Source: Virgibacillus aidingensis
GTDB lineage: Bacteria > Bacillota > Bacilli > Bacillales > Amphibacillaceae
DNA: 64,000 nt
Reading direction: 5' to 3'
Assembly (NCBI RefSeq): GCF_010994035.1
Contig: NZ_WIXN01000009.1
Location: 62,001 to 126,000 of the forward strand
In this document: one piece after another, positions 33,897 through 45,381 of the stretch
Numbering within the stretch: the first letter of the stretch is position 1
Layout of the letters: each line of letters starts with the position of its first letter
The notes under the pieces: model-generated
Database searches by the model: none
What the model was told of the DNA's origin: nothing
The model's input: only the letters and a program-made list of their open reading frames with translations
Program-made: the position numbers and the translations under genes

Positions 33897-34310
33897 TTAA
33901 TTTTGGTCCAGATAACCCTGCAGTATCATAACTGCAGCCATCTTATCTATGACTTTCTTCCGCTTGCTCCTGCTGAGATCAGCTTCCAGGAGCACTCTTT
34001 CAGCAGCGACTGTAGTCAGACGCTCATCCCATAATACAACCGGGATATCATATTTCTCTTCAATATATTTAGCATACTTCTGTGAAATTACTCCACGTTC
34101 ACCGATAGTTCCATTCATATTTTTCGGCAGACCGATAATAGCCTTCCCGATTTCATGCGATGTTATTATTTCTCCAAGTTTGGTGTCAGCAGAAGTGAAG
34201 TCATCTTCATCCCATTTAATTGTCGTCAGCCCCTGTGCAGTCCATCCCAATGCATCACTTACGGCAACACCAATTGTTTTTGAGCCAACATCAAGTCCTA
34301 TAATTTTCAT
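33897..34310 (-). CDS. ruvX: Holliday junction resolvase-like / pre-16S rRNA nuclease YqgF
   Basis: 137-residue RNase H-fold protein (B. subtilis YrrK). Catalytic acidic residues are in [34 protein letters not shown] and [14 protein letters not shown]. Two adjacent ATGs exist; the second (34310) is better spaced from AAGGA. The start overlaps the stop of the upstream IreB-like gene. Confidence 0.93.
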   Translation of the reverse strand: MKIIGLDVGSKTIGVAVSDALGWTAQGLTTIKWDEDDFTSADTKLGEIITSHEIGKAIIGLPKNMNGTIGERGVISQKYAKYIEEKYDIPVVLWDERLTTVAAERVLLEADLSRSKRKKVIDKMAAVMILQGYLDQN

Positions 34311-34579
34311 CATGAATCCTTTTGGTTATTTTCAAGATAAAATTTTACAAGTTCTTCGATGACCTCATCCCGTTCCATCTTGCGGATTAGATTTCTTGCA
34401 TCCCGATACCTGGGTATATAAGCGGGGTCACCGGACAACAGGTATCCAACAATTTGATTGATCGGATTGTAGCCCTTTTCTTTTAATGCCTCATGGACTG
34501 TATAAAGCACTTCCTTTATATCCTGGTCAAATGGTTCTTCTGAAAAATTGAATTTCATCGTTTTATCAATATTGCTCAT
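34310..34579 (-). CDS. yrzL: IreB family regulatory phosphoprotein (YrzL, UPF0297)
   Basis: 89 residues with the family pattern [45 protein letters not shown]. In enterococci IreB is a substrate of the PASTA kinase IreK. It is the first gene of yrzL-ruvX-yrzB, about 110 bp after alaS. Confidence 0.95.
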   Translation of the reverse strand: MSNIDKTMKFNFSEEPFDQDIKEVLYTVHEALKEKGYNPINQIVGYLLSGDPAYIPRYRDARNLIRKMERDEVIEELVKFYLENNQKDS

Positions 34580-34690
34580 CGTGACACCTCGCCCTTAATA
34601 TAACTGAGTACATCGTAGAAAATGACTTTATTTTATCATTTTAACACGATTCCAACCCCATTATAACGTTTTGATGCATTATTATTCAAA

Positions 34691-37336
34691 TTATTGTTGA
34701 GATTGATTCTTTATATACGTTTTTGCTGCCTTCAGGGCATCCTGAATTTTTTCCGGGTTCTTCCCTCCAGCCTGAGCCATGTCCGGGCGGCCGCCCCCAC
34801 CGCCGCCGCATTCTTTTGCTGCAGCTTTAATTAAATTTCCCGCATGATAGCCTTTTTCGATAAGATCTTTGGAAACACTTGCGGCAAGTTGAACTTTTTG
34901 GTTATTTACTGTTGCAAGCAGTATGATACCGGACTCCAGCTTTTGTTTTAAATCATCCACCATTGTTCTCAAGTGGTTCATATCCTTCACGGTAACCTGT
35001 TCTGCAATTATTTTTACATCACCTGCTATTTCAGCACGTTCTATAATGGAAGATGCCTCTGCATTTAACAGTTTTTGAAGTAATGATTCATTTTCCTTCT
35101 GCAGCACCTTCATATCTTTAAAAAGTCCTTCGATCCTTTCAGGCAGTTTTTCTGCCTCCGTCACTTTGATTAGCCCGCTGACTTTATCTAAAATAGTGAG
35201 CTTCTTATTTAGAAATTCATAGGCAGCTTTACTTGTTACTGCTTCGATTCTTCTTGTGCCTGCCCCAATTCCTGATTCCGAAACGATCTTAAACAAGCCG
35301 ATTTCCGCTGTATTTTTTACATGACAGCCGCCGCATAATTCAATGCTGTAATCCGCTATTTGAACAACCCGGACAATATCCCCGTATTTTTCTCCGAATA
35401 ATGCCATTGCACCCATTTCCTTAGCTTCTTCAAGCCTCTGATAATTTATTTCAAGAGCCAATGATTCCCATATCTTTTCATTAACAATATGTTCAATCCG
35501 CTCTAATTCCTCCTGTGTTACTGCCTGGAAATGGGAAAAGTCAAAACGCAGTCTGTCCGGTGCTACTAAAGAGCCCGCCTGATTAACATGGCGGCCTAAA
35601 ATATCCTTTAAGGACTGATGCAGTAAATGGGTAGCCGTATGGTTTTTTATGATCCCTTTGCGGAATTCCGAATCAGCCATGGCCTTTACTTGCTTGCCTT
35701 GTTCCAATACACCTTCTTTTATTTCCGCCTGGTGTACATGCTGGCCATTTGGAGCCTTCTGAACATCTTTAACATAAGCAGACATTTCATCTGTAAATAT
35801 CCATCCGGAATCAGCTATTTGCCCCCCGCTTTCAGCATAAAATGGTGTTTCTTCCAGAAATAAAAATACTTCCTCTCCGGCCATTGCAGCACTCACCCGC
35901 TGATTTTCATGGATAATGGCAGCAACATTTGTATTTGTCTTCAATTGATCATACCCAATAAACTTACTCTCTACTTCCAGCTCTGCAAGTATGTTGTCCT
36001 GCACTTGCATGGAATCCACCTTCTGACGGGCACTCCTCGCACGTTCCCGCTGTTTTTCCATTTCCCTGTCAAAACCTGCTTCATCAATCGTAAAGCCTTC
36101 TTCTTCCACATATTCCACTGTTAATTCTTTAGGAAACCCATACGTATCATACAGTTTGAATACTTCTTCTCCCGGTATAACTGTACTGTTTTTTCCGGTT
36201 TCCTTTTCCATAATTTCCGTCAGCATATCCAGGCCATCCTGCAATGTTTCATGGAATCGCTCTTCTTCGGTTTTCACCATATTTTTAATAAATTCGCTGT
36301 TTTTTAACACTTCCGGATAGAAGTCCTTCATTATTTCTCCTACTGTTTCCACCAGCTCGTACATGAATGGCTTTTCGATGCCAATATCTTTTGCAAAACG
36401 GACAGCTCTTCTTAAAAGCCTGCGCAATACATAGCCCCGGCCCTCATTTGATGGTACGGCGCCGTCTCCTATAGAAAAACTGACTGTGCGTATATGATCG
36501 GCAATTACTTTATATGCCGTGTCTCCGTCCTGTTCCTTCCCATAGGCTTTATTTGCAAACAGCTCTGTTTTCTTTATGATGGGAACAAATAAATCTGTAT
36601 CAAAATTTGTTCTTGCATCCTGAATCACGGAAACAATCCGTTCCAGCCCCATACCTGTATCAATATTTTTTTTCGGAAGCGGTGTGTACGTATCATCCGG
36701 ATTATGATTAAACTGGGAAAAAACGAGATTCCATATTTCCAGATAACGTTCATTCTCCCCGCCGGGGTAAAGTTCAGGATCATTTGGATCATTTCCGTAT
36801 TTCTCTCCCCGGTCATAAAATATCTCCGTGTTTGGACCACTCGGACCTTCGCCAATATCCCAGAAGTTCTCCTCCAGCCGGATTATTCTTTCTTCCGGAA
36901 TTTTAATATGGTGGAGCCACAGGTCATATGCCTCGTCATCTTCCGGGTGTACGGTGACGGATAAGCGTTCAGCATCAAACCCGATCCATTCATCACTCGT
37001 TAAAAACTCCCAGGCCCACTCTATTGCTTCTTTTTTAAAATAATCACCAATGGAGAAATTGCCAAGCATCTCAAAAAAAGTATGGTGCCTTGCTGTATAG
37101 CCTACATTTTCTATATCGTTGGTTCTTATTGATTTTTGAGCATTGACAATTCTTGGGTTTTCAGGGATCACCCTGCCGTCAAAGTATTTTTTTAAGGTTG
37201 CAACACCACTGTTGATCCACAGAAGGGTCGGATCATCTTTAGGTACAAGAGATGCACTTGGCTCGACCCGGTGTCCTTTTTCCTTAAAAAAATCAAGAAA
37301 CATTTGCCTTACCTCTGCAGACGTTAACTGTTTCAC
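34691..37336 (-). CDS. alaS: Alanyl-tRNA synthetase
   Basis: 881-residue class II synthetase. The aminoacylation core begins [19 protein letters not shown] and includes the motif-3-like [15 protein letters not shown]. The editing domain has [11 protein letters not shown] and CGGCHV zinc ligands. The C-terminal DHHA1 domain ends with [15 protein letters not shown]. The GTG at 37336 is chosen because GGAGG lies 8 nt upstream; a TTG at 37351 precedes that site. It is controlled by a T-box with a GCA (Ala) specifier; about 260 nt of extra leader separate the terminator from the start. Confidence 0.97.
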   Translation of the reverse strand: MKQLTSAEVRQMFLDFFKEKGHRVEPSASLVPKDDPTLLWINSGVATLKKYFDGRVIPENPRIVNAQKSIRTNDIENVGYTARHHTFFEMLGNFSIGDYFKKEAIEWAWEFLTSDEWIGFDAERLSVTVHPEDDEAYDLWLHHIKIPEERIIRLEENFWDIGEGPSGPNTEIFYDRGEKYGNDPNDPELYPGGENERYLEIWNLVFSQFNHNPDDTYTPLPKKNIDTGMGLERIVSVIQDARTNFDTDLFVPIIKKTELFANKAYGKEQDGDTAYKVIADHIRTVSFSIGDGAVPSNEGRGYVLRRLLRRAVRFAKDIGIEKPFMYELVETVGEIMKDFYPEVLKNSEFIKNMVKTEEERFHETLQDGLDMLTEIMEKETGKNSTVIPGEEVFKLYDTYGFPKELTVEYVEEEGFTIDEAGFDREMEKQRERARSARQKVDSMQVQDNILAELEVESKFIGYDQLKTNTNVAAIIHENQRVSAAMAGEEVFLFLEETPFYAESGGQIADSGWIFTDEMSAYVKDVQKAPNGQHVHQAEIKEGVLEQGKQVKAMADSEFRKGIIKNHTATHLLHQSLKDILGRHVNQAGSLVAPDRLRFDFSHFQAVTQEELERIEHIVNEKIWESLALEINYQRLEEAKEMGAMALFGEKYGDIVRVVQIADYSIELCGGCHVKNTAEIGLFKIVSESGIGAGTRRIEAVTSKAAYEFLNKKLTILDKVSGLIKVTEAEKLPERIEGLFKDMKVLQKENESLLQKLLNAEASSIIERAEIAGDVKIIAEQVTVKDMNHLRTMVDDLKQKLESGIILLATVNNQKVQLAASVSKDLIEKGYHAGNLIKAAAKECGGGGGGRPDMAQAGGKNPEKIQDALKAAKTYIKNQSQQ

Positions 37337-37399
37337 TTCAATTACCTCCAATTTATTTTTTTAAAATCACCAGCAGTTTTTGAAACAAGACTGCCTTAT

Positions 37400-37500
37400 T
37401 CATTTGCTGCTGTCCCGCCCTGGTAAAAGTGCCGCTAAGATTACCACTACGTGCGGCTCCCTTCTGCTTGTCTTTACAGAAAGACACTAAAAGACTAACC
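37400..37500 (-). other. Structured stretch in the alaS leader (possible pseudoknot)
   Basis: On the minus strand a perfect TGTCTTT-CTGT-AAAGACA hairpin (37486-37469) is followed by GCCGC (37457-37453), TGGTAA (37446-37441), GCGGC (37435-37431) and TTACCA (37426-37421). This a-b-a'-b' order is that of an H-type pseudoknot with 5- and 6-bp stems. It lies between the T-box terminator and the start codon. Confidence 0.45.
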
Positions 37501-37599
37501 GGGAGTTTAAAGAATGAATTACAGAGCGGACGTATTCCCCGGACACCTGTTTGCAGATAAAAAATAGCGCAGAAATGCTAAACAAAACAGTGTATAAAA

Positions 37600-37859
37600 A
37601 TAAAAAAATCTCCTCTCTGCACATTGCAGGGACGAGATTGATCGCGGTACCACCCTAATTACGTCTGGTTAAACTGCCAGACATCACTTTCCCATGGTAA
37701 CGGTATGAAACCGGCGGGGATTAACCGCACTCCAGTTTAGCTTTCCATGACCTGCATATGGGATTTCTCTCAGCCTGTCCGAAAATCCCTCTCTTTAAAC
37801 CGGTATCATGTACTCAGAACCTTCGATGTATTCGTGTATACCTCATGAACCATGCTTTA
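37600..37859 (-). ncRNA. T-box riboswitch (alanine) of alaS
   Basis: The minus strand carries the T-box core AGGGTGGTACCGCG followed by a terminator (AATCTCGTCCCTGCA pairing with TGCAGAGAGGAGATT, then a T-run at 37608-37602). A GCA triplet at 37755-37753 aligns with the CAC triplet of the hisS T-box and fits an alanine specifier. Uncharged tRNA-Ala would favour the antiterminator and allow alaS transcription. Confidence 0.96.
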
Positions 37860-37865
37860 AGCGAT

Positions 37866-37894
37866 ATTATAGAAAACTTTACCGCCATTGTCAA
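37866..37894 (-). promoter_or_regulatory. Consensus SigA promoter of alaS
   Basis: On the minus strand a perfect TTGACA (37894-37889), 17 bp, and a perfect TATAAT (37871-37866). The -35 overlaps the last codons of the upstream transporter gene. The transcript would start near 37859, at the head of the T-box. Confidence 0.93.
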
Positions 37895-38958
37895 TGTATA
37901 TTTCGAAATACAAAGACATGTGTGAAAATCACTTTTAAAATCGTTAAAAAGGGAACAGCGAGAATCATTCCCATTACACCGGAAATTTTACCGCCGAGCA
38001 GCAATGCGAAAATAATTGCTACCGGGTGAATGGCAATGCTTTTACCGACTATGTAAGGTGCCAGTAAATTGCTTTCCAGCAGCTGAATTACAAAGATGGC
38101 GATGAGGACAAAAATAACGGTTTGAATCGACATCGTAAATGCAATTGCCACCGCCGGCACCGCACCAATAATAGGACCAAAATAAGGAATAAGGTTGGTG
38201 ACGCCCATGATGATAGCCAGCAGCAAAGCATAATCCATATTTAATAATTCAAAAAGAATAAAAGCAGTGATGGCAACGAATAGACTTACAATCAGCTGGC
38301 CGCGTATATAACCGCCGAGACTTTCATCTATACCATGAAATATATTTCTCGTTTTGGTCCGGTGTTTTTCCGGAATATATTTCTTGACTAATTCTTTCCA
38401 TTTACCGTGATCCTTCAGAAAATAAAACACGAGTACAGGGATGACAGTAATAATGATAATCATATCAATAATCCTTGTAAACCCGGAAATCATTTTTAGT
38501 AATATATCATCGATTGTTGCTTCCAAGCGCAAAATCAGTTCATCCATCTTATCGTGAACAGTTTCCGGCAAAAAAGAAGTAGACTCATACATTTGATTAA
38601 TAAAAGTCTGATACATAGAAATAAATTGAGGCAATTGTTCGCTTAAATCACGCAACTGAATAATTGTTGCAGGATAGACACGATAAATGAGATAACCAAT
38701 CCCGCCGAAGAATAACACATAAATTAGAAGAATTGATATGCTGCGCGGAATATTCCAGTTTTCTATTTTTGCAATAATCGGGTGAAGCAGATAGGCAATT
38801 AAACCGGCAATTAAAAAAGGCAGGGAAAGCTGCCATATAAATGAAAATAAACTTCCATAAAATGGAAATAGCCGGACAAGCAGGTAAAAGAATAGAAATA
38901 ACAGGATCCCAAGCAATAGCCAGTATAAAACAGCTGCTTTTTTTTTCTCTTTTATCAT
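37891..38958 (-). CDS. yrrI: AI-2E family transporter (YrrI)
   Basis: 355-residue polytopic membrane protein of the AI-2E/PerM superfamily with about eight helices. Typical features are the long central amphipathic region (about 95-150), GIDESLGGYIRGQ, NLIPYFGPIIGAVPA and a final HPVAIIFALLLGGKISG. Some relatives are Na+/H+ antiporters, so the substrate is uncertain. Synteny with alaS matches B. subtilis yrrI. The alaS promoter overlaps its 3' end. Confidence 0.88.
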   Translation of the reverse strand: MIKEKKKAAVLYWLLLGILLFLFFYLLVRLFPFYGSLFSFIWQLSLPFLIAGLIAYLLHPIIAKIENWNIPRSISILLIYVLFFGGIGYLIYRVYPATIIQLRDLSEQLPQFISMYQTFINQMYESTSFLPETVHDKMDELILRLEATIDDILLKMISGFTRIIDMIIIITVIPVLVFYFLKDHGKWKELVKKYIPEKHRTKTRNIFHGIDESLGGYIRGQLIVSLFVAITAFILFELLNMDYALLLAIIMGVTNLIPYFGPIIGAVPAVAIAFTMSIQTVIFVLIAIFVIQLLESNLLAPYIVGKSIAIHPVAIIFALLLGGKISGVMGMILAVPFLTILKVIFTHVFVFRNIH

Positions 38959-39005
38959 AAGTTTTCCTCCCCAGCTTAAAATGATAGATGTTTTAAGCCA
39001 AGGAA

Positions 39006-39194
39006 TTACCCATTCACTTGTCTTTCTTCTTCGGAAAACAGATCATTTAACGAACTTAATGAACCGTCTGCTTCTACTTGATGGACAGTGAGTTTATTGC
39101 CATCCACCGCTATTTCTATGAAACATGTCCAGCAATAGTATTGGGCTGTTCCTATTTTTCCTATATTTTTCTCGTGACAATTCGGGCAACGCAT
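39006..39194 (-). CDS. Small zinc-ribbon protein (YrzR-like)
   Basis: 62 residues with two cysteine pairs, MRCPNCHEK and YYCWTCFIE, expected to bind one zinc, then an acidic tail. Position between recD2 and yrrI resembles B. subtilis yrzR; I am moderately sure of that match. Function unknown. glnQHMP and yrrD, which lie nearby in B. subtilis, are absent. Confidence 0.75.
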   Translation of the reverse strand: MRCPNCHEKNIGKIGTAQYYCWTCFIEIAVDGNKLTVHQVEADGSLSSLNDLFSEEERQVNG

Positions 39195-39259
39195 ACGCCA
39201 AAAATCTCCTTTTAAAAGATTATTATGTTATGCTAACCCGATTTTGTTAAAAATATACA

Positions 39260-41587
39260 TCACTCCATAAAATCATAGGGTGATATTTCATATTCTTCCT
39301 TATCAGGAACAGGTGATGGCAAGTCTTCCATTCTACTCATAATTTGCTTCTTTAATGAAGTAAAACGCTTATTTGTATCTATTGTCTTTAAACCATTTAA
39401 AAGGGAATAGGCATCTCCGCAAATAATCAAAGATTGCTGACTTCTCGTAATAGCTGTATAGAGCAAGTTTTTCCTCAGCATACGTCGATACACCGGTGTA
39501 ACCGGAAGAATTACGATCGGAAATTCACTTCCCTGTGATTTATGGATAGAAATGCAATAAGCATGCATGAGATTCGTATAATCTTTCCTACCATAAGCTA
39601 CTTCCTTGTTTTCAAAGCGAATAACAAGCTGTTCCTGATTTTCCTCGTTTTCATCTTCTTCAAAAATGGCTGCTACTTCACCAATATCCCCATTATAAAC
39701 TCCGTCTTCCGGTTGATTAACTAGCTGAAGTACTTTATCACCAACCCGAAATGTTCTGTCGTTTGATCTCACTTCCCGCTTTGCAGAAGTTTTTGGATTT
39801 AATAGTTGCTGTAATTCGTGATTAATTACTGTAATGCCTGCCTGCGAACGGTACATTGGAGCTAGCACTTGTATATCCTTTACATCCAGCCCTTTCGCCA
39901 TCGCTTTTTTATAGATTCTAATAATAACATCGATGATTTGATCTTCCCTGCACGGAAAAAAACTGAAATCCTTGTCGTTTTGCAGACCTATCTGCTGATC
40001 GTTTTTAATTTCATGGGCAAGGGATATGATTTTTGATCCTTCTTTCTGACGATATACTTCCGTAAGGCGGACGACAGGAATTGCCTCTATTTCCAGTAAA
40101 TCGCTCAGTACCTGACCAGGCCCGACGGATGGGAGTTGATCCTCATCACCAACAAGTAAAACCTGCATGTCATTTGGTATAGCTTTAAATAGTTGATTTG
40201 CCAGCCAAATGTCCACCATGGAAAATTCATCGACAATAAGTATTTTCCCTGGCAATGGCTCGTTTTCTCCTTTACTGAAGCCTTCTTTTCCATCCCATCC
40301 CAGCAAACGATGTATTGTGGCAGCTTCCTGGGATGTGGATTGTGCGAGACGCTTTGCAGCACGTCCTGTAGGTGCAGTCAGCACAAATGGATAATCCTGA
40401 TTATCTTCATAATCACGCTTATCAAGCGATAAATCATGAATGGCAGCATATGCCTGAAGGATTCCTTTTATGACTGTAGTTTTACCGGTGCCGGGACCAC
40501 CGGTGAGAATCATCACCTTGGAATGAATCGCCTTATTTATAGCTTCATATTGTTCTTTTCCATAACTGATGGAATCAGTTTCTTCTATGTCGCCGGTGAT
40601 CTTCATCAGCTCGGCAGGGGTTGTAACATGTTCAACTGGTTTTTCCATAACACGTTTTAAATGGGAAGCAAAACCGTCTTCAGCATAATACAGAGACGGC
40701 AGATACACATTTCTCTCTGAAATAATAACTGATTTATCTGCATTAAGCTCTTTTAAGCGCTCATGGACTATGGTTTCCGTCAGCCCGCTGGCTGGCAGCA
40801 ATTGTAAAACATGTGCTATACAATTTTCCATTGGAAGAAAGACATGCCCATGCTGAATACTTTTTTGCAGAACATAAATGCACCCGGCACCAATTCTGTT
40901 CGGGTGTGTTGCTGACAAGCCATTTTTTCGAGCTATTTCGTCCGCAGTCTGGAATCCAAAACCATCAATATCAAAGACGAATTGATATGGATCCTCTTCC
41001 AGAACGGTAATTGCTTCTTCTTTGTATTCCTGATAAATTTTCTGGGCCATTTTTAATCCAATATTATATTTTGCCAGGTAAAGCGCAATATGTTCAAATC
41101 CCTGATTTTCCTGCAAACTTTTCACTAAGGTTTCCCTGGTTTCCTTATTCAGACCCTTCACCTGGTTTAATACGGCGGGATCATTCAATATCCTGCTGAT
41201 GGCTCCCTCACCTAAATAATCGACAATTTTTTCTGCCGTCTTTTTTCCGACGCCATAAAATAAATCGCTGGAAAGGTAACTTACGAGACCTGTTTTTGTA
41301 TCAGGGATGTAGGTTTCATAGGAATGCACCCGATATTGCAGCCCAAATTTGGCATGCTTTTCAAATTCACCATAAAAGTAATATGCCATCTGTTCCTGAA
41401 GCTGGGGAAAATATCCTTTTAACGTAATATCCCTTTCCCTGTAGTCTTCATTGGTATCCAGCACTTTTACTTTTGCAATGACAAAGTTCTCGCTTTCATT
41501 GCGAAAAATGGTGTGTAACAGCTCACCCTTAATATATTTGCGGTTCTCCGCTGATTGTTGATCCATTCCCATTGAAAACAACCCCAT
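39260..41587 (-). CDS. recD2: RecD2 5'-3' DNA helicase
   Basis: 775-residue SF1B helicase without RecB/RecC partners, involved in fork progress and mismatch-related repair. The N-terminal extension (about 1-330) contains helix-hairpin-helix-like segments (VGKKTAEKIVDYLG, VKGLNKETRETLV). Helicase motifs follow: I LTGGPGTGKTTVI, II VDEFSMVD, III LLVGDEDQLPSVGPG, and IV-VI including HAYCISIHKSQGSEFP and LLYTAITRSQ. The start ATG has AGGTGA upstream and lies 7 bp after the TPR gene; an internal ATG (41572) is also possible. Confidence 0.95.
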   Translation of the reverse strand: MGLFSMGMDQQSAENRKYIKGELLHTIFRNESENFVIAKVKVLDTNEDYRERDITLKGYFPQLQEQMAYYFYGEFEKHAKFGLQYRVHSYETYIPDTKTGLVSYLSSDLFYGVGKKTAEKIVDYLGEGAISRILNDPAVLNQVKGLNKETRETLVKSLQENQGFEHIALYLAKYNIGLKMAQKIYQEYKEEAITVLEEDPYQFVFDIDGFGFQTADEIARKNGLSATHPNRIGAGCIYVLQKSIQHGHVFLPMENCIAHVLQLLPASGLTETIVHERLKELNADKSVIISERNVYLPSLYYAEDGFASHLKRVMEKPVEHVTTPAELMKITGDIEETDSISYGKEQYEAINKAIHSKVMILTGGPGTGKTTVIKGILQAYAAIHDLSLDKRDYEDNQDYPFVLTAPTGRAAKRLAQSTSQEAATIHRLLGWDGKEGFSKGENEPLPGKILIVDEFSMVDIWLANQLFKAIPNDMQVLLVGDEDQLPSVGPGQVLSDLLEIEAIPVVRLTEVYRQKEGSKIISLAHEIKNDQQIGLQNDKDFSFFPCREDQIIDVIIRIYKKAMAKGLDVKDIQVLAPMYRSQAGITVINHELQQLLNPKTSAKREVRSNDRTFRVGDKVLQLVNQPEDGVYNGDIGEVAAIFEEDENEENQEQLVIRFENKEVAYGRKDYTNLMHAYCISIHKSQGSEFPIVILPVTPVYRRMLRKNLLYTAITRSQQSLIICGDAYSLLNGLKTIDTNKRFTSLKKQIMSRMEDLPSPVPDKEEYEISPYDFME

Positions 41588-41594
41588 ATTTCAC

Positions 41595-42254
41595 CTATTC
41601 ATTCAATAACGATTCTGCATTTTTCTTCCCATTTGCTGCCAGTACATGATCCGGCTGAATTCGAAGAGCTGCTTCAAAATGATTTAGCGCTTCATTTACC
41701 TTATCGTGGTATAAATCTATGACACCCAGATTATAATGAGCATCACTATGCCCGGATTCCATTTCCAGCACTTTGGAAAATGCAGCTTGTGCCTCATCGA
41801 TATGCTCACTTTTCGCAAGTGACAGGCCATATTGAAATAAAAATTCCGCATCATCCGGATTTAGTTCAGTGGCACGCTGTAAAAAAGGAATGGATAATTT
41901 TATCTCTTCCAAATGGATATAGGTCATTCCCATCATATAATATACATCCGCATCTTTTATCTTTAAATCAATAGCTTTTTGAAAGTTTTCCTGAGCTTTT
42001 TTATATTCGGCTTGCTCATAATATAAATTGCCCAATCCGTAATATGCAGTACCTACGTACTCATTCAGCTCCAGCGCTTTATTGAAAAAGCGTTCTGCAC
42101 GGGTATAATCATTTAAATGAAGCAGTAAATTTCCGAAATTAATATAACCAACCGGATCTTCCGGTGACTCCTCGATCAATTCGTTAAACAGGGCAGCAGC
42201 CTCTTCATATTTGTTTTCTTTCATCAGCTCAATGGCTTGTCTGTTTTTATTCAT
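41595..42254 (-). CDS. yrrB: Tetratricopeptide repeat protein (YrrB)
   Basis: 219 residues made almost entirely of about six TPR units (such as GTAYYGLGNLYYEQAEYKKAQENF and SDAHYNLGVIDLYHDKVNEALNHF), a scaffold for protein contacts. The start ATG at 42254 has AAGGAG upstream; the open frame extends further but without a ribosome site. It sits between mnmA and recD2 as in B. subtilis. Partner unknown. Confidence 0.92.
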   Translation of the reverse strand: MNKNRQAIELMKENKYEEAAALFNELIEESPEDPVGYINFGNLLLHLNDYTRAERFFNKALELNEYVGTAYYGLGNLYYEQAEYKKAQENFQKAIDLKIKDADVYYMMGMTYIHLEEIKLSIPFLQRATELNPDDAEFLFQYGLSLAKSEHIDEAQAAFSKVLEMESGHSDAHYNLGVIDLYHDKVNEALNHFEAALRIQPDHVLAANGKKNAESLLNE

Positions 42255-42356
42255 GATAAATCTCCTTATTTTAAATATAATTCTAAAAGGGAAATAGGTC
42301 TGCTGAATAAAACAGGACCCAATCCCCCTCTGCCTCACCAAAAATTGTAGTGGATT

Positions 42357-42386
42357 AGGCGGAAGATTTGAAAAAACCTTCCGCCT
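42357..42386 (-). terminator. Hairpin after mnmA
   Basis: AGGCGGAAG pairs with CTTCCGCCT around 12 nt, 18 bp after the mnmA stop. No clear T-run follows on minus, so termination may be weak. Confidence 0.5.
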
Positions 42387-42404
42387 GTAAAGTTTGGATC
42401 CGCA

Positions 42405-43523
<1,119 letters not shown>

Positions 43524-43548
43524 TCATTCCTTCTATCATTAAGCATTT

Positions 43549-44691
43549 TTAAGCAGTTAATCGCTTTACAACTTTTGCTACTTTGGCGGCCGCCTCCTTC
43601 ACATTTTCACTCGTGTTGGCGAGCCCAAAACTAAAACGTATTGAATTTGTTGTACATTCGTGATTTTTTCCAAACATGGCAGACAGCACGTGGGAAGGCT
43701 CTACAGAACCAGCTGTGCAGGCACTGCCGCTGGATGCGGCTATACCATCCAGGTCAAAGTTTGACAGCAATGCCTCCACATTCGCTCCCGGGAAGCTGAT
43801 ATTTACGATGGACGGAATTGCGTTATTGTAATCACCATTCACCTTAAAGGCAATATTATGCACTTCCAATTCCTTTAAAAACAGCTCTTTGTATGACTGA
43901 TAAAGCTCTCTGCGTTCTACTTTATTTTCCATTGCCAGTTCAACAGCTTTTTGAAAACCTGCTGCTGCGGGCACATTTTCCGTGCCTGGTCTTCTCTTTC
44001 TCTCCTGCTCTCCGCCAAATTGTATAGCATTTAGTTTGACTTCCTCTGAAGCATACAGAAAACCAATTCCTTTTGGTCCATTTATTTTATGAGAAGATAC
44101 ACTCATCATGTCTATTCCCATTTCTTTTACATTTATATCAATTAAACCATAAGCCTGTACAGCATCTGTATGAAAATAGGCCTGGTGCCCCTTAAGCATT
44201 TGTCCTATCTCTTCTACAGGCTGTATAACGCCTGTCTCGTTATTTACATACATGATGGAAACCAGTACCGTATCCTCTGTAATGGATTTGGCCAGATCAT
44301 TGAGTGAGATTTTACCATCACGGTACACAGGCAGATAGGTCACATCAAACCCCTGTTTTCCAAGACTTTGTATCGTGTGCAGTGCAGCATGATGTTCCTG
44401 AGCCGTCGTAATAATATGGTTTCCTTTACTCCGGTTTTTTATTGCAGTTCCTATTAATGCCAAATTATCCGCTTCCGTACCGCCGCTTGTAAAAATAATC
44501 TCTTTTTCATCTGCATGAATACTTTTTGCCATGCACCTTCTTGCTTCATCCAAGTATTTTCTCGCCTTTCTGCCGAAAGAATGGACACTTGACGGATTGC
44601 CGAATACTTCACTGTACACTGGCTGCATTGCAGTAATAACTTCTTTATGAAGCGGAGTAGTTGCAGCATGGTCCAAATAAATCTGTTCCAT
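43549..44691 (-). CDS. Cysteine desulfurase (YrvO/IscS type)
   Basis: 380-residue PLP enzyme taking sulfur from cysteine. The start MEQIYLDHAATTPLHKEV, the PLP lysine in SSHKINGPKGIGFLY and the catalytic cysteine in SGSACTAGSVEPSHVL are all present. The ATG at 44691 is chosen because the protein family begins there; the upstream frame adds an unsupported extension. Directly before mnmA, it most likely serves tRNA thiolation like B. subtilis YrvO, and it follows cymR. Confidence 0.94.
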   Translation of the reverse strand: MEQIYLDHAATTPLHKEVITAMQPVYSEVFGNPSSVHSFGRKARKYLDEARRCMAKSIHADEKEIIFTSGGTEADNLALIGTAIKNRSKGNHIITTAQEHHAALHTIQSLGKQGFDVTYLPVYRDGKISLNDLAKSITEDTVLVSIMYVNNETGVIQPVEEIGQMLKGHQAYFHTDAVQAYGLIDINVKEMGIDMMSVSSHKINGPKGIGFLYASEEVKLNAIQFGGEQERKRRPGTENVPAAAGFQKAVELAMENKVERRELYQSYKELFLKELEVHNIAFKVNGDYNNAIPSIVNISFPGANVEALLSNFDLDGIAASSGSACTAGSVEPSHVLSAMFGKNHECTTNSIRFSFGLANTSENVKEAAAKVAKVVKRLTA

Positions 44692-44753
44692 TATCACATA
44701 CTTCCTTCCTGAACCGGGTAATGGTAAATACGGTGCTTGCATTTTTTGGGAAT

Positions 44754-45170
44754 TTAAATGTAAAACATATACGCTTCCCGCGGCCCATCGTGATGGTGGG
44801 TCAGATCCTCCAGTGTGGTAGTATCCAATACATCTTTTACCGCATCACGAATTCGCATCCATAATGCTTGTTTTGCGGGCTCCTCATCCTCTATTCCTTC
44901 TACCGGTGTAATCGGGCCTTCCAGTACTCTTATCACGTCACCGGCTGTTATCTTTTTCGGTTCCCTTGAGAGTTTATATCCGCCGTAAGCGCCACGAGTG
45001 CTTTTTATTAATCCGGCGTTTCTTAATGGCGTTGCAAGCTGCTCCAGATAGTGTTCTGAAAGGTCATTTTCCTTGGCAATCAGTTTTAAGGAAACAGGTC
45101 CCTCTCCATATTTTTTTGCCAAATGTATCATAATCGTTAGTCCATATCTTCCTTTAGTCGAAATTTTCAT
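44754..45170 (-). CDS. cymR: Rrf2-family cysteine metabolism repressor CymR
   Basis: 138 residues, identical in length to B. subtilis CymR. The winged helix starts MKISTKGRYGLTIMIHLAKKYGEGPVSLK, and the recognition segment is LSEHYLEQLATPLRNAGLIKS with RGAYGGYKLSREP. It lacks the three-cysteine iron-sulfur cluster of IscR-type members. With CysK as partner it represses sulfur uptake genes. It precedes the desulfurase and mnmA and is divergent from rarA. Confidence 0.93.
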   Translation of the reverse strand: MKISTKGRYGLTIMIHLAKKYGEGPVSLKLIAKENDLSEHYLEQLATPLRNAGLIKSTRGAYGGYKLSREPKKITAGDVIRVLEGPITPVEGIEDEEPAKQALWMRIRDAVKDVLDTTTLEDLTHHHDGPREAYMFYI

Positions 45171-45218
45171 CTATTCTACACCTCAATTTTGCGTTCCTCA
45201 GGCAATTACTCTCATGAT

Positions 45219-45227
45219 ATTATAGCA
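45219..45227 (-). promoter_or_regulatory. Extended -10 promoter of cymR
   Basis: On the minus strand TGCTATAAT (45227-45219) is a perfect extended -10. No good -35 is seen, which is acceptable for this class. The leader would be about 40 nt. Confidence 0.6.
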
Positions 45228-45381
45228 TGAATGATTCTCATCTTGCATTTTATTGAAATCAGAATTAAGCTTGATAATGGATGTTTATTGATCTTGGATC
45301 AGCAAATAAAATACTTTCTATATACTAACGAAAATACCCTGTAATGTAAATAACAGATAAAGAGTGAAAAGGATGATAACT

